A stretch of DNA of 64,000 nt from Lachnospiraceae bacterium AC2031 (GCA_000687975.1 JIAB01000001.1:2394001-2458000); one strand, 5' to 3'; positions 42,701 to 52,730 are shown, numbered from the stretch's first letter. The notes: generated by a model not told the origin, from the letters alone. Translations and numbers: made by a program.

Positions 42701-43483
42701 ATGAAGATACTAGGAATTGATAGTTCGGGTATGGTGGCATCGGTTGCCATAGTTTCGGACGATGTAGTAATAGCTGAATATACAATGAATCACAAGAAGA
42801 CTCATTCTGAGACTCTTCTTCCTATGATTGATGAGATAGTAAAGACTTCTGAGTTTAAGCTTGAAGAGTTAGATGCTATCGCTATCGCATCTGGTCCGGG
42901 TTCATTTACAGGTCTTAGAATTGGTGCTGCAACAGCGAAGGGACTTGCTCTTGCAATAGATAAGCCAATCGTTCCTGTAAAAACCTGCGAGGGACTTGCA
43001 TTTAACATGTGGGGAGCTGAAGGACTTGTGTGCCCTATCATTGATGCAAGAAGAAATCAGGTCTATACAGGCCTCTATCAGGTACAGGGAAATGTTAATG
43101 TGATCATGGATCAGGAACCAATGGATATCCATGAATTAATAGAGAAAATAAATACGCTGGCACATAATGTTAGTAGTGATTCAATACTAAGTGGAGAAGC
43201 GGGGGTTTCTCGATTAGGTGAACCTGCTGCAGTAACATTTCTCGGTGACGGTGTTCCTATCTATGAGGAAACTATATGGCTTGAGACAAAGGTGCCTTGT
43301 AAGATGGCTCCTGCAAACATGAACCGTCAACGTGCATCTTCTATAGCAACATATGGAGCAATTCTTTATAAAGAAGGCAAGTATGTAAATGCTGATGATT
43401 TCGCTCCTGAGTATCTTCGTAAATCTCAGGCGGAACGTGTGAAGGAAGAAAAAGAGGGGGCTATAAATGAAAAAGCTAAATAA
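42701..43483 (+). CDS. tsaB: tRNA t6A biosynthesis protein TsaB
   Basis: A 260-residue member of the ASKHA fold and partner of TsaD. Visible family blocks are LGIDSSGMVASVAIV at the N-terminus, ETLLPMIDEI, and ASGPGSFTGLRIGAATAKGLA (about 67-87), then the VCPIIDARRNQVYTGLY block. It is somewhat longer than E. coli TsaB. The start after GGGAGGAAGA is chosen. Its end overlaps the next lipoprotein gene by 17 bases. Confidence 0.95.
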   Translation: MKILGIDSSGMVASVAIVSDDVVIAEYTMNHKKTHSETLLPMIDEIVKTSEFKLEELDAIAIASGPGSFTGLRIGAATAKGLALAIDKPIVPVKTCEGLAFNMWGAEGLVCPIIDARRNQVYTGLYQVQGNVNVIMDQEPMDIHELIEKINTLAHNVSSDSILSGEAGVSRLGEPAAVTFLGDGVPIYEETIWLETKVPCKMAPANMNRQRASSIATYGAILYKEGKYVNADDFAPEYLRKSQAERVKEEKEGAINEKAK

Positions 43484-44720
43484 AGCTATCTCAATGTCTA
43501 TAATTGCCGCAATGCTGTGTGTATCTCTCACGGCATGCGGCGATTCTTTATCTGTGTCGGATAACAGCGACAAGGCACGTAAGACTACGGAAGAAACCAC
43601 CGAGGCTACCACTGAGGCAACTGAAGCGACTACAGAACAGACAACAGAGGAGAAGACAGAAGCAATCACAGAGAAAAAAGATGAAACAGAAGAGACTTCT
43701 ACTGACACTAATAAAGATGTAGAGGCGTACAATCCTATGCTGGACGAAGTATATAGTCTGGTTGTGGATGGGTATGACGAAGACAGAGAATATACATATT
43801 CTTCTTCCGGAATTATGGAAGAGATTTCTTATGGTCAGCCAGAGAGTCTGGGCTATATACTGATGGATCTAAATGGAGATGACAGCCCTGAACTTCTTGT
43901 GGGCAAGAACGGCTCCAGTGATGGTTCTGAAACAGATGACGCCAGTTTTATCTATGAGGGCTACACCTTAAAGGATGGAAAAGCTACTCAGTTTCTTGGT
44001 GGCTGGGCTCGTAGCAGCTATTACTGGCTGGGTGATGATCACTTTTACTATGTAGGTTCTGGTGGAGCTATGTCGACTTCATTTGGCGAATGCCATCTCA
44101 GTGAAGAAGGGGAGATTCTTATATGGGATGATTTCTACTTCACTGATGAAAAAGAAGCGGGAGAGATGGGAATCTATCATAATAACTCAGGTGTGTGGGA
44201 TTCAGCAGAATCGGAAGAACTGACTATGTCTAGTGATGAATTCTGGGCAATATCGGAAGCGTATGAATTCAAGATGCTTGAATGGACTCCGATAACAGAA
44301 TATACTCCTTCAGGCGATTATGGTAATGACAGTTCATCGAAGAATACGAACTGTGAGGTAACGGCTATCTGGGCTGATGGAGTAGTTGATAATTCTACAA
44401 ATTATTATGGCTATGAAACTCCGAATTCTGATGAGTACACAACACATGTATTATTCTCTGTTAATAAGGAAGTTAAGAATTTCCGTATAGTTGAGCTCTT
44501 TGTAAAGAATATTGATGATAATGGCAATATTGAATATCTATATGAAGAGCGATACAAGCTGGAAACTCTTACTCCAGATATGCCTGTTTGTGCGGGCCTT
44601 AATTTTCCTGGGGATACTCCTAATAACGGTTTCATGTATACAGATTCAGAGGGGAATGACCACTTGTTTGTTCTTGAAGTAAGTGGAAAAGATGGATCGC
44701 TAATCGTTTGGGAGTACTAA
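43467..44720 (+). CDS. Lipoprotein with Thr/Glu linker and DLNGDDSPEL motif
   Basis: A 417-residue lipoprotein: signal peptide ending in lipobox SLTAC (Cys at about 25), a Thr/Glu/Ala-rich linker (about 40-85) that would span the wall, and an outside domain with DLNGDDSPELL like that in the protein at 38429. The function is unknown. It overlaps the tsaB end by 17 bases, so it is transcribed with the t6A genes even though its product works outside the membrane. RBS GAGGGGGC. Confidence 0.78.
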   Translation: MKKLNKAISMSIIAAMLCVSLTACGDSLSVSDNSDKARKTTEETTEATTEATEATTEQTTEEKTEAITEKKDETEETSTDTNKDVEAYNPMLDEVYSLVVDGYDEDREYTYSSSGIMEEISYGQPESLGYILMDLNGDDSPELLVGKNGSSDGSETDDASFIYEGYTLKDGKATQFLGGWARSSYYWLGDDHFYYVGSGGAMSTSFGECHLSEEGEILIWDDFYFTDEKEAGEMGIYHNNSGVWDSAESEELTMSSDEFWAISEAYEFKMLEWTPITEYTPSGDYGNDSSSKNTNCEVTAIWADGVVDNSTNYYGYETPNSDEYTTHVLFSVNKEVKNFRIVELFVKNIDDNGNIEYLYEERYKLETLTPDMPVCAGLNFPGDTPNNGFMYTDSEGNDHLFVLEVSGKDGSLIVWEY

Positions 44721-44742
44721 ACATTAGTGAGGTTGAATTGTA

Positions 44743-46383
44743 ATGACTAATAACTTAACAGAGAAGGACAAATTTCTAAACACTTATTCAAATTATAGCG
44801 TATGGCGTGTCGTTTCATTTCTCGTATGCCTGTTTAGTCTTATCTATTTTCCAAAGAAAGACAATGAATTCTTCTTTTCATATTATGATCATATAATGAA
44901 TAGAGAAATCTTCCATTCTGAGGACGGCTTCTGGAAGCAGATGGCTGTCTTTATGATCATGTCTTATGGTATTGCTATGGCTGTTCTGCTAGTTAATACC
45001 ATTCTTGTTGCGAAGGAAAGACGTGAAGGTGCATTTGCAGATATAGCTATATACGGTTATCTTACTCTGCTAAATCCAGCATATGTCTTAATTTCGATGA
45101 TCGGAAGCAGATCCAGCGGGTTCTACGAAGATGCAAAATATACTATCTTAATAATTCCTGCTGTCTATTTCCTTGCAATGCTGATTTTTCATATAAGGCT
45201 TTATTTAAAGAACAGAGAGGGATTCTATGATAGGAAGGACGATCCTCTTAAAGATTCCTGCTTTGCAGTAACTGCAGTTATCCTGGTTCTTGTACTCGTA
45301 ATATTACCAGGGAAAAATGCTATCTCTGCTATAAAAATGTCTAAGGACTACAGTATTAACTATGGTCTCTACAAGGCAAGACCTGGAGAAATTGAGGGCA
45401 TTGATGAGGATACTATTGGAAATAAGAATAATGGTGGATTCATCTGGAATGACAATCTATATATTGTAACTGGCCATGTAATCGAGACTGTTGATGAAAG
45501 AGGAGAAGTGGTTGAGAAATATGATATGGGGATGGATGCTTACCATTGGGTTTTCTATTCGGATGAATCAAATGCATGCCTTTTTATTGGAAAAGTTGTT
45601 GATCAAGGTACTAAGTTTAAAACCTTCAATGTTTATAGGTTTGATCTGTTAAATGAAGAAACAGAGCTTATTTTTTCAGAAGACTACTTTAGTGACTATA
45701 TTGGATTAGATTTGTTTGCTATAAAAGATGACTATCTATACTATAAGCTACACAATGAACTTACACCAAAAAAAGAACCACTTGCTTATAATATATATCG
45801 TTTTAGTTTTCCAAAGAGTTCCAGTGATAAGGCGTCTGAGAAAGAGATATATGTATCAGATGTTGGGGTGACAGGAGCGCTGGAATCTGCATTCTTATAT
45901 AACTACGATATTATAGAGAATAAAAGAATGCTTACAGCAAGTTATAAAGTGCCTTATAAAGGCGCTCTATATTATACTAGAAGTATGAGCGGTGAACTTG
46001 GGGATCCTGTAGATCATTATAATGTACTGTATCGTAAGGAAAATGGTGCAGATAAAAATCAAGGTGATAAAATCGGTTTAGAATTATTTGTGGAAAATGC
46101 AGATAAACTAACAGATAATGCCACATATATGAATATATACAAAGATAAAATCTTCTTCGTGGACAATAAGGAATACTATGAAGAAACAGACGATGGCGAA
46201 AAGAATTATGTGTCAAGATCTCGCCTTTGCAGTATGAACCTTGATGGCTCTGATATGCAGGTCCTTGACGAGTGTGAAGATTCAGAACATGGCACATATT
46301 TCTATAACGTATGGGTATCAGATGACTATATAGTTTATTACACTGCTACGGGCCATGGAGAATATAAGGTGATCAAGAGATGA
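44743..46383 (+). CDS. Membrane protein with outside repeat domain, unknown function
   Basis: A 546-residue protein with five transmembrane helices in the first 190 residues and an outside domain of about 350 residues. That domain repeats short strands with LY..I and Y..N patterns (DNLYIVTG, DDYLYYKL, DKIFFVDN, DDYIVYYTA), which suggests a beta-propeller like the DUF5050 group. I do not recognise a closer family. The stop overlaps the next start as ATGA, so the pair is coupled. Confidence 0.7.
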   Translation: MTNNLTEKDKFLNTYSNYSVWRVVSFLVCLFSLIYFPKKDNEFFFSYYDHIMNREIFHSEDGFWKQMAVFMIMSYGIAMAVLLVNTILVAKERREGAFADIAIYGYLTLLNPAYVLISMIGSRSSGFYEDAKYTILIIPAVYFLAMLIFHIRLYLKNREGFYDRKDDPLKDSCFAVTAVILVLVLVILPGKNAISAIKMSKDYSINYGLYKARPGEIEGIDEDTIGNKNNGGFIWNDNLYIVTGHVIETVDERGEVVEKYDMGMDAYHWVFYSDESNACLFIGKVVDQGTKFKTFNVYRFDLLNEETELIFSEDYFSDYIGLDLFAIKDDYLYYKLHNELTPKKEPLAYNIYRFSFPKSSSDKASEKEIYVSDVGVTGALESAFLYNYDIIENKRMLTASYKVPYKGALYYTRSMSGELGDPVDHYNVLYRKENGADKNQGDKIGLELFVENADKLTDNATYMNIYKDKIFFVDNKEYYEETDDGEKNYVSRSRLCSMNLDGSDMQVLDECEDSEHGTYFYNVWVSDDYIVYYTATGHGEYKVIKR

Positions 46384-47327
46384 GTTTAAAAAAAATAAAG
46401 CGTATTTTTGGATTGCTTCTTGCTGCGGTGTTTTTGATATCACTGACTGGGTGTCAGCCGTCACATTTTACTACACAAGAAAATCATGATATGACTGATG
46501 CTGTAACAGGTGATGTGAATGACTGGTTTCAGAAGAATTATCCTACAGCTATGGATATATCATATAACCTTCAAACTGAATATGTAGATACTGATGGAGA
46601 TGTTGATATCTACGGATATGTTCTTACGGATCTTATGGAAGGACAGTTTGTCGTTGATGGAACCAGATATGAATATGCATATATAGATTCCAGTAAGACT
46701 ATGTACCTTTCGACCTATGCCAATGATGCTCAGAAATATGCAAAGAAATTATATTATACTGGTCTAGGTTTTTCCGAAGATGATATATTAGCTGATGGTG
46801 ATGTAAATATATATATTAATCCTGACATAAAGGGGTACTATGATCTTGACAGTAAGGGCAAGCTTAATGAGATGGATATATCTTTAGCTAACTACTGGCA
46901 TACCATAGAAAATGTCCTTCCATCAGATTTAAAAGAAACTGAAGTAGAAAAGTATGTTTACACTGGTCTTAAGAATGGTAATCTTGAATGTGGTTCTTAC
47001 AGTATAACAGTAAATAAAAGCATGAATATTAAGGATATAAATCTCAAATTTTTAAGAGAGTATCAGCATTTTAATAGTATTGAGATAGAGACTCCTGATG
47101 TAAAATATGAAATGTTCACAGATTACCAGTCGATCAACAACCAGGATAAGAAGGTTCTATGTATTAAGACTGTAGGAGATGCAGAAAATGCAACTTACAG
47201 CGATGCCAGTCCCGGAGAAGCAAGTCCAAGTAGTGCTGGTAAAACCGAAGATGATAAAGAACATATCTACGTGTATGATATGGAGACACTTGGATTACTT
47301 CGCGATTATGATCTTGAAGAAGAATAA
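46380..47327 (+). CDS. Lipoprotein of unknown function
   Basis: A 315-residue lipoprotein: signal peptide with lipobox SLTGC (Cys at about 25), then an acidic, beta-rich domain, and near the end a Ser/Pro/Ala spacer (SPGEASPSSAGK). No family is recognised. It overlaps the membrane-protein gene by 4 bases, so the two are probably functional partners. A terminator follows at once. Confidence 0.72.
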   Translation: MSLKKIKRIFGLLLAAVFLISLTGCQPSHFTTQENHDMTDAVTGDVNDWFQKNYPTAMDISYNLQTEYVDTDGDVDIYGYVLTDLMEGQFVVDGTRYEYAYIDSSKTMYLSTYANDAQKYAKKLYYTGLGFSEDDILADGDVNIYINPDIKGYYDLDSKGKLNEMDISLANYWHTIENVLPSDLKETEVEKYVYTGLKNGNLECGSYSITVNKSMNIKDINLKFLREYQHFNSIEIETPDVKYEMFTDYQSINNQDKKVLCIKTVGDAENATYSDASPGEASPSSAGKTEDDKEHIYVYDMETLGLLRDYDLEEE

Positions 47328-47357
47328 AAGGTGACACATTGTGTCGCCTTTTTTTGT
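47328..47357 (+). terminator. Intrinsic terminator after the lipoprotein gene
   Basis: AAGGTGACAC pairs with GTGTCGCCTT around ATT, followed by seven T. Confidence 0.88.
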
Positions 47358-47385
47358 TTTTACTCTACTAATATAGCCAGTTCAC

Positions 47386-47414
47386 TTGTCAGAGAGTGGC
47401 GAATAAGGTAAAAT
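47386..47414 (+). promoter_or_regulatory. Promoter of rnz-tsaD
   Basis: TTGTCA (47386-47391), 17 bases, TAAAAT (47409-47414), 48 bases before the RNase Z start. Confidence 0.6.
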
Positions 47415-47461
47415 AAAACCCGATGATTTTGTAAAATAAATGATAGAATGAGAGATTATAT

Positions 47462-48382
47462 ATGATCGATGTGTGTTTGCTTGGTACAGGTGGCATGATG
47501 CCTCTTCCGTACCGAGCGCTTACTTCTTTAATGATGAGATATAACGGAAGCAGTGTCCTGGTGGATTGTGGTGAGGCTACTCAGATTTCTGTACGTCGCA
47601 GAGGCTGGAGTTTCAATCCTATAGACGTGATACTGATTACACATTTCCATGCGGATCATATAAGTGGCCTTCCTGGAATGCTGCTTGCCATGGGAAATGC
47701 AGAAAGAACGGAGCCTGTAACCATAGTTGGTCCTGAGGGGATTGAACATGTGGTGAAGTCGCTTCTTGTAATTGCTCCAAGACTTCCATTTGAGATCAAG
47801 TTTATTGAACTTGATAAATCAAAGGATGAAGAGGTGATGGAACTTTCAGGTCTTAGAATAAAAGCCTTCAAGGTTCATCACAATATGCTTTGCTATGGTT
47901 ATAGTTTTGAACTTGATAGAGCAGGAAAGTTTGATGCTGAGGCAGCTAAGAGTCTCGGACTTCCGGTTATGTATTGGAGTCATCTGCAAAATGGTGAAAT
48001 CATCGAGTATGAAGGAAAGTCCTATACCAGTGATATGGTGATGGGTCCTGCACGTAAGGGACTTAAGATTACTTATACAACTGATACTCGCCCAACTGAT
48101 AAGATCACAGAGGAAGCTACCGGTGCTGATCTTTTTATCTGCGAAGGAATGTATGGCGATGATGATGCTGAATCAATCGCTAAGGCCAGAGATAAGAAGC
48201 ATATGACTATGCAGGAGGCAGCTGAGATTGCTAAGAAAGCACAGCCTAAAGAGATGTGGCTGACTCATTATTCACCATCTATGATAAAACCTGAACAGTA
48301 TGCAGAAGCTATAACGGCAATCTTTCCACGAACGGTCATCAGTAAAGATCGCCGCATGATGACATTAAATTTTGAAGAATAA
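47462..48382 (+). CDS. rnz: Ribonuclease Z
   Basis: A 306-residue metallo-beta-lactamase-fold nuclease that trims the 3' trailer of tRNA precursors. The zinc motif HFHADH (about 62-67) is complete; further ligands are in FKVHHNM, YTTDTRP and LTHYSPS. The exosite arm typical of bacterial RNase Z is visible around [15 protein letters not shown]. It precedes tsaD by 41 bases, so two tRNA-maturation genes share a transcript. Confidence 0.93.
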   Translation: MIDVCLLGTGGMMPLPYRALTSLMMRYNGSSVLVDCGEATQISVRRRGWSFNPIDVILITHFHADHISGLPGMLLAMGNAERTEPVTIVGPEGIEHVVKSLLVIAPRLPFEIKFIELDKSKDEEVMELSGLRIKAFKVHHNMLCYGYSFELDRAGKFDAEAAKSLGLPVMYWSHLQNGEIIEYEGKSYTSDMVMGPARKGLKITYTTDTRPTDKITEEATGADLFICEGMYGDDDAESIAKARDKKHMTMQEAAEIAKKAQPKEMWLTHYSPSMIKPEQYAEAITAIFPRTVISKDRRMMTLNFEE

Positions 48383-48423
48383 GATGTGGCGCAAAGTTTA
48401 CAGCGCCTAAAAAGGATATAGAA

Positions 48424-49449
48424 ATGAGTACAAATATACTTGGAATTGAGACCTCCTGTGACGAGACAGCAGCAGCTGTTGTTCGTGACGGCAGAGAGGT
48501 CGTGTCAAATGTAATCTACACCCAGATTCCTACGCACACACTATATGGTGGTGTTGTGCCGGAAATCGCATCCCGTGAGCATGTGCTTAAAATCAATCAG
48601 GTGATCAAGAAAGCCCTGGAAGATGCAGAACTAACCTGGGATGATATTGATGCTATAGCAGTAACCTATGGCCCTGGTCTTGTAGGTCCACTCCTGATCG
48701 GAGTAAGTACTGCCAAGGCACTCGCCTATGCTAAAAACATTCCACTTGTCGGCGTAAACCACATAGAAGGCCACATCTCCGCTAACTATCTTGGTGCAGC
48801 GGGGACGGACCCCATTGCACCAAAATATATGTGCTTAGTTGCATCAGGTGGTCATTCGCATATTGTCAGGGTCGATGACTATACGGAGTACACTATAATT
48901 GGTCGTACACACGATGATGCGGCAGGAGAAGCATTTGACAAGGTTGCTCGTGCTATCGGTCTTGGATACCCTGGTGGTCCTAAGGTTGATAAGCTGGCGA
49001 GAGAAGGAAATCCTAACGCTATAGAGTTCCCAAGAGCAAGTGTTGGAGATTCTCCTTATGACTTTTCATTTAGTGGTATCAAGTCGGCAGTATTGAACTA
49101 TCTAAATGGAGCCGAAATGAAAGGTATCGAAGTGAACAAAGCCGATGTGGCAGCGTCCTTCCAGATGGCTGTAATAGATGTGTTGGCTGATCACACTATA
49201 CAGGCGGCTCTCGATTACAATATGAAGACGGTTGCACTGGCGGGAGGAGTTGCGGCAAACTCTCTGCTTCGTGAAACAATGAAAGAAAGAGCTGAGGCGA
49301 AGGGGCTTAGGTTCCATTGCCCAGAGCTGATCTATTGTACAGATAATGGTGCCATGATCGCAGCGGCTGGTTACCATGAATATAAAGCTGGTAGAAGGGC
49401 AGACCTCTACCTAAATGCTATTCCGAATCTTAAGATCGGAGAAAGATAG
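48424..49449 (+). CDS. tsaD: tRNA t6A transferase TsaD with an R1 repeat in frame
   Basis: A 341-residue enzyme that transfers threonylcarbamoyl to tRNA A37. Family motifs are intact: [14 protein letters not shown] (about 6-19), [17 protein letters not shown], the metal motif HIEGH (about 111-115), SGGHSHIV, and [11 protein letters not shown]. Between [11 protein letters not shown] and [11 protein letters not shown], bases 48793-48821 (R1) are read as [10 protein letters not shown], replacing the short loop found in relatives with little net length change. Because tsaD is usually essential, this insertion must be tolerated. TsaB and TsaE are encoded 5 kb upstream. Confidence 0.96.
   Translation: MSTNILGIETSCDETAAAVVRDGREVVSNVIYTQIPTHTLYGGVVPEIASREHVLKINQVIKKALEDAELTWDDIDAIAVTYGPGLVGPLLIGVSTAKALAYAKNIPLVGVNHIEGHISANYLGAAGTDPIAPKYMCLVASGGHSHIVRVDDYTEYTIIGRTHDDAAGEAFDKVARAIGLGYPGGPKVDKLAREGNPNAIEFPRASVGDSPYDFSFSGIKSAVLNYLNGAEMKGIEVNKADVAASFQMAVIDVLADHTIQAALDYNMKTVALAGGVAANSLLRETMKERAEAKGLRFHCPELIYCTDNGAMIAAAGYHEYKAGRRADLYLNAIPNLKIGER
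48793..48821 (+). repeat. R1 palindromic element (copy h, short form, in frame in tsaD)
   Basis: GGTGCAGCGGGG, loop ACGGA, CCCCATTGCACC. Translated [10 protein letters not shown], the same phase as in cvfB ([10 protein letters not shown]). Confidence 0.93.
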
Positions 49450-49494
49450 AACTTGATAATGGAACGAATTGATTAACATCCTGGGGGATATCGT

Positions 49495-50739
49495 ATGGAA
49501 AATGAAAGAAGCGAATTTATAAAGATGCATAGATGCCCTGACTGTGGCGGAACTCTCGTGTTCAGACCTGAGAAGGGCAGACTAGTGTGCGAGTACTGCG
49601 ATGCAGAGTTCGATGTGCCGAAGGATCAGGTGCAGACAGCGCCAACTACAGCTACACCAAGCGCGGCAGGCATGCTGAATCAAAATCCTGCAATGCAGAA
49701 TATGGCACAGCAGAATGTAGCGCCACAAGCTGCACAGCCAGCTCCACAGGTAGCACCACAAGCGACTCAGCCGGTGCAGGACAATCCGTTTCAGATTGGT
49801 GGATTCGACTTCCAACAGTTTTACAACAGCGCTCAGGTTGAAACAGGCGAGAACATCCCTGTATACCACTGCAAAAACTGCGGTGCAGATGTTTTGGCGG
49901 CTGGAGAAGCGGCAGCACTAACATGTCCTTATTGTGCCAGCAAGATCGTTCTTTCAGATAAGCTGTCGGGCAATGTCCGTCCAAATGGAATTATCCCATT
50001 TAAGATTGCTCAGAAGGACCTGAAGAAACATGTAGATAAGTTCTATAAAAATAAAAAACTGCTTCCAAGAAACTTCTTTAATAAGTCTCATATGGAGAAG
50101 GTTACAGGAATATATGTTCCATTCTGGCTTTTCTCTGGTACAGTTTATGGAAGATGCAATTATGAGTGTACTTCTGTTTCTACCACTACAAGTGGAGATT
50201 ATCAGTATACAACTACGAAAACTTATGATGTTGAAAGAGATGTAAATGCAGGCTTTGCTGGTATTCCTATAGATGCCAGTGATAAGCTGAACGATAAGCT
50301 GGCAGATTCAGTTCTCCCTTACAATATGTCAGAGCTTGTGCCGTATCAGTCAGGCTATCTCTCGGGTTTTGCGGCTGATCGTTTTGATGTTCCTGGAAAG
50401 TCCCTGCAGTCACGTGTAGAAAGTCTTATGCGTACAACTACGGCGGGAATAGCAGCCAAAAGTCTATCTTCGTATAATTCCACGAAATTAAAGTCGGCAT
50501 CCCTAAATGCTACCGACATAGGGGTAAGCTATGTGCTGCTTCCAATGTATATCTTTAAGATAAAGTATGGAAAGAAGAAGTACGAATTTGCGGTGAATGG
50601 TCAGACCGGAAAGGTTGTTGGAAGCCTTCCAACAGATAAGACTACTTCCAGAATATATTTCCTGATACGATTTGGAATAGTTACGGCAGTTATTATGCTG
50701 GCCTCCATAATATCTTACTTGATGGGAGGTGCATTCTAA
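49495..50739 (+). CDS. Zinc-ribbon membrane protein, partner of the TPM protein
   Basis: A 414-residue protein with two zinc ribbons (CPDCGG..CEYCDA at about 9-32 and CKNCGA..CPYCAS at about 120-140) joined by a Gln/Ala/Pro-rich linker, a central beta domain (VTGIYVPFWLFSGTVYGRCNYE) and one C-terminal transmembrane helix (about 385-408). The pattern is common in Firmicutes next to TPM-domain genes but has no settled function. The cytoplasmic zinc ribbons with an end-anchored tail suggest a membrane-bound assembly factor. It overlaps the next start by one base. Confidence 0.8.
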   Translation: MENERSEFIKMHRCPDCGGTLVFRPEKGRLVCEYCDAEFDVPKDQVQTAPTTATPSAAGMLNQNPAMQNMAQQNVAPQAAQPAPQVAPQATQPVQDNPFQIGGFDFQQFYNSAQVETGENIPVYHCKNCGADVLAAGEAAALTCPYCASKIVLSDKLSGNVRPNGIIPFKIAQKDLKKHVDKFYKNKKLLPRNFFNKSHMEKVTGIYVPFWLFSGTVYGRCNYECTSVSTTTSGDYQYTTTKTYDVERDVNAGFAGIPIDASDKLNDKLADSVLPYNMSELVPYQSGYLSGFAADRFDVPGKSLQSRVESLMRTTTAGIAAKSLSSYNSTKLKSASLNATDIGVSYVLLPMYIFKIKYGKKKYEFAVNGQTGKVVGSLPTDKTTSRIYFLIRFGIVTAVIMLASIISYLMGGAF

Positions 50740-52721
50740 TGAAAAAGATATATGTAAAACTGACGGCTTTATTAGTTGTACTTACAATGCTTACTGGGAT
50801 GATAGCATTTCCTGTTTATGCTGAAGGTGAGTGGGATAATAGCATCTACCGAGTATATACAAGTAATGAACAGCTTTCTCAGGCGGAGATTGATTCTCTG
50901 GATGAATGCTGCTGTGAATTCGTTGAGACCTGGCAGCTGGATATGGTCATGATGATCACTGATTCAGAGGATTACAGTGGAACGCTGGAGGAATCAACAC
51001 TGGCTTTCTATGATCATAACGGTTTCGGTTATGGCGAGAATCATGATGGTATCGTTTGCTGCTATGATGAAGATACTCAGGAATTCGTTATTGTAACAGT
51101 CGGAGCTGGAAAGGATAAGTTTTCTCAGGGCTTTATAGATAAAAATGTGGAATATGTTCCTACTTTCTATGAGAAGCACGGTTACTATGGCATTATGTAT
51201 GCCTTCTATCTTGTGACTGTAGATTATATGGAAGAGCATTATGGCGAGGGTTCAAAGACTCTTGCTGAGATGGCAGACACTGAGACTTCTGACGAGACTT
51301 CTGATGAAGCTCAGGAAGAGACTCAGGATGAGATATTAGAAGATGTTTCTGAAGATGCAACAGAAGAAGCTTCTGATGAAACTACAGAAGAAGTTACTAA
51401 AGAATCATCAAGCGCTGATTTTGACTTTACAGAGCGAAATGAATTCGGTCTTCCTATAAGAGAACACGACGAGGATAAGCCTTGCTGGTATACTAATGAT
51501 CCTGAATCATTTAAGTTCTATAATGACAGCGAGATTCCTAGAGTGGTTGACGTAGCTGATCTTTTCAGCGACGAAGAGGAGAAGACCATCGCAGAGAAGA
51601 TTGCTGGAGTAACAGCTGAGACAGGAAAAGACGTTGCAATCTATACTGACAATTCTTCCTACGGAGTGGATTGGGAGAGATTCTGCTACGACTTCTATGA
51701 TATGAATGGATATGGTATCGGTGAAACTCGTGATGGAATGATGCTCTTTATTGATATGGATCCAGACAACCGTGGCTGGGTAGCTGATTCGGTTGGTGTT
51801 TGCGAAGATCTTTACACTGAAGAAATCGCAAATGACATGGATGATGAGCTCTTTGAATATATGAGCGCTGGAGAGTACGCTGATGGCGTGCTTATGTGGA
51901 TTGACTGTGTTTACAGTCTTTATACAAAGGGGGTTCCATTTGCTCCTGACTGGCTTCCAGAAGATAAAGATTCATTTGTAAGAACAAATGACTCGGAAAT
52001 CACAAGAGTTTATGATGATGCAAATTTCTTCAATGAAGGCGAAGAAACAAAGCTTGCAGATGAGATTAAGAAGATTTCTGACGAATATGGGATAGATGTT
52101 GTAATCCACAGTACAAGGCGTACTTATGGAATGACAGATGATGATTATTCGGATGCATTTTATAATTATAATGGCTACGGCCTTGGAGATAAGCATGATG
52201 GAATCCTGCTTACAGTTATAACGGAAGACGGTATACATACAAATGTTACTGCTTACGGAAAGGGCGTAGATAAGTTAACAAGTGTCAATCTGGAAAGACT
52301 TACTTCCCAGACTCAGAATAAAGTTTATTATGAGCACTATCTTGAAGGTGCAGAAATATTCCTGAAAAATGTGGCTCACATGGAGAAGACTGGTCGAGTT
52401 AGCAAGACTACATCCAGCTGGGTATGGAGATTTATTCTTGCTGCACTTGCAGGAAGTGTAGTAGGTGGAATTGCTCTCAGTATCGCAAAGTCTAAAATGA
52501 GTACAGTAAGCGGTGCTTATGGAGCAGACAAGTATCTTACTGGTCAGCAGGGAGTATTTCCTGTTAGTGATACTCTGATCAGTGAACATACTACAAAGAA
52601 GAAGGTTGTTCATGAGACCAGAAGTTATAGCTCGTCAAGTTCATCTGGCAGATCCCATTATTCCAGCCATTCATCAAGTTCGGTTGGTGGAAGCCATACA
52701 AGTTCAAGCAGACATTTCTAG
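50739..52721 (+). CDS. Membrane protein with three TPM domains
   Basis: A 660-residue protein: signal peptide (about 8-28), three successive TPM (YgcG/Psb32-like) domains at about 37-160, 260-385 and 410-540, each with a YTxN..D and a NGxGxGExHDGI-type block (GFGYGENHDGIV, GYGIGETRDGMM, GYGLGDKHDGIL), an acidic Thr/Glu linker after the first, a transmembrane helix (about 560-582) and a Ser/His-rich tail (SSSSSGRSHYSSHSSSS). TPM proteins usually carry one such domain; three in a row are unusual. Coupled to the zinc-ribbon gene by a one-base overlap. Confidence 0.82.
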   Translation: MKKIYVKLTALLVVLTMLTGMIAFPVYAEGEWDNSIYRVYTSNEQLSQAEIDSLDECCCEFVETWQLDMVMMITDSEDYSGTLEESTLAFYDHNGFGYGENHDGIVCCYDEDTQEFVIVTVGAGKDKFSQGFIDKNVEYVPTFYEKHGYYGIMYAFYLVTVDYMEEHYGEGSKTLAEMADTETSDETSDEAQEETQDEILEDVSEDATEEASDETTEEVTKESSSADFDFTERNEFGLPIREHDEDKPCWYTNDPESFKFYNDSEIPRVVDVADLFSDEEEKTIAEKIAGVTAETGKDVAIYTDNSSYGVDWERFCYDFYDMNGYGIGETRDGMMLFIDMDPDNRGWVADSVGVCEDLYTEEIANDMDDELFEYMSAGEYADGVLMWIDCVYSLYTKGVPFAPDWLPEDKDSFVRTNDSEITRVYDDANFFNEGEETKLADEIKKISDEYGIDVVIHSTRRTYGMTDDDYSDAFYNYNGYGLGDKHDGILLTVITEDGIHTNVTAYGKGVDKLTSVNLERLTSQTQNKVYYEHYLEGAEIFLKNVAHMEKTGRVSKTTSSWVWRFILAALAGSVVGGIALSIAKSKMSTVSGAYGADKYLTGQQGVFPVSDTLISEHTTKKKVVHETRSYSSSSSSGRSHYSSHSSSSVGGSHTSSSRHF

Positions 52722-52730
52722 GAGATATAT

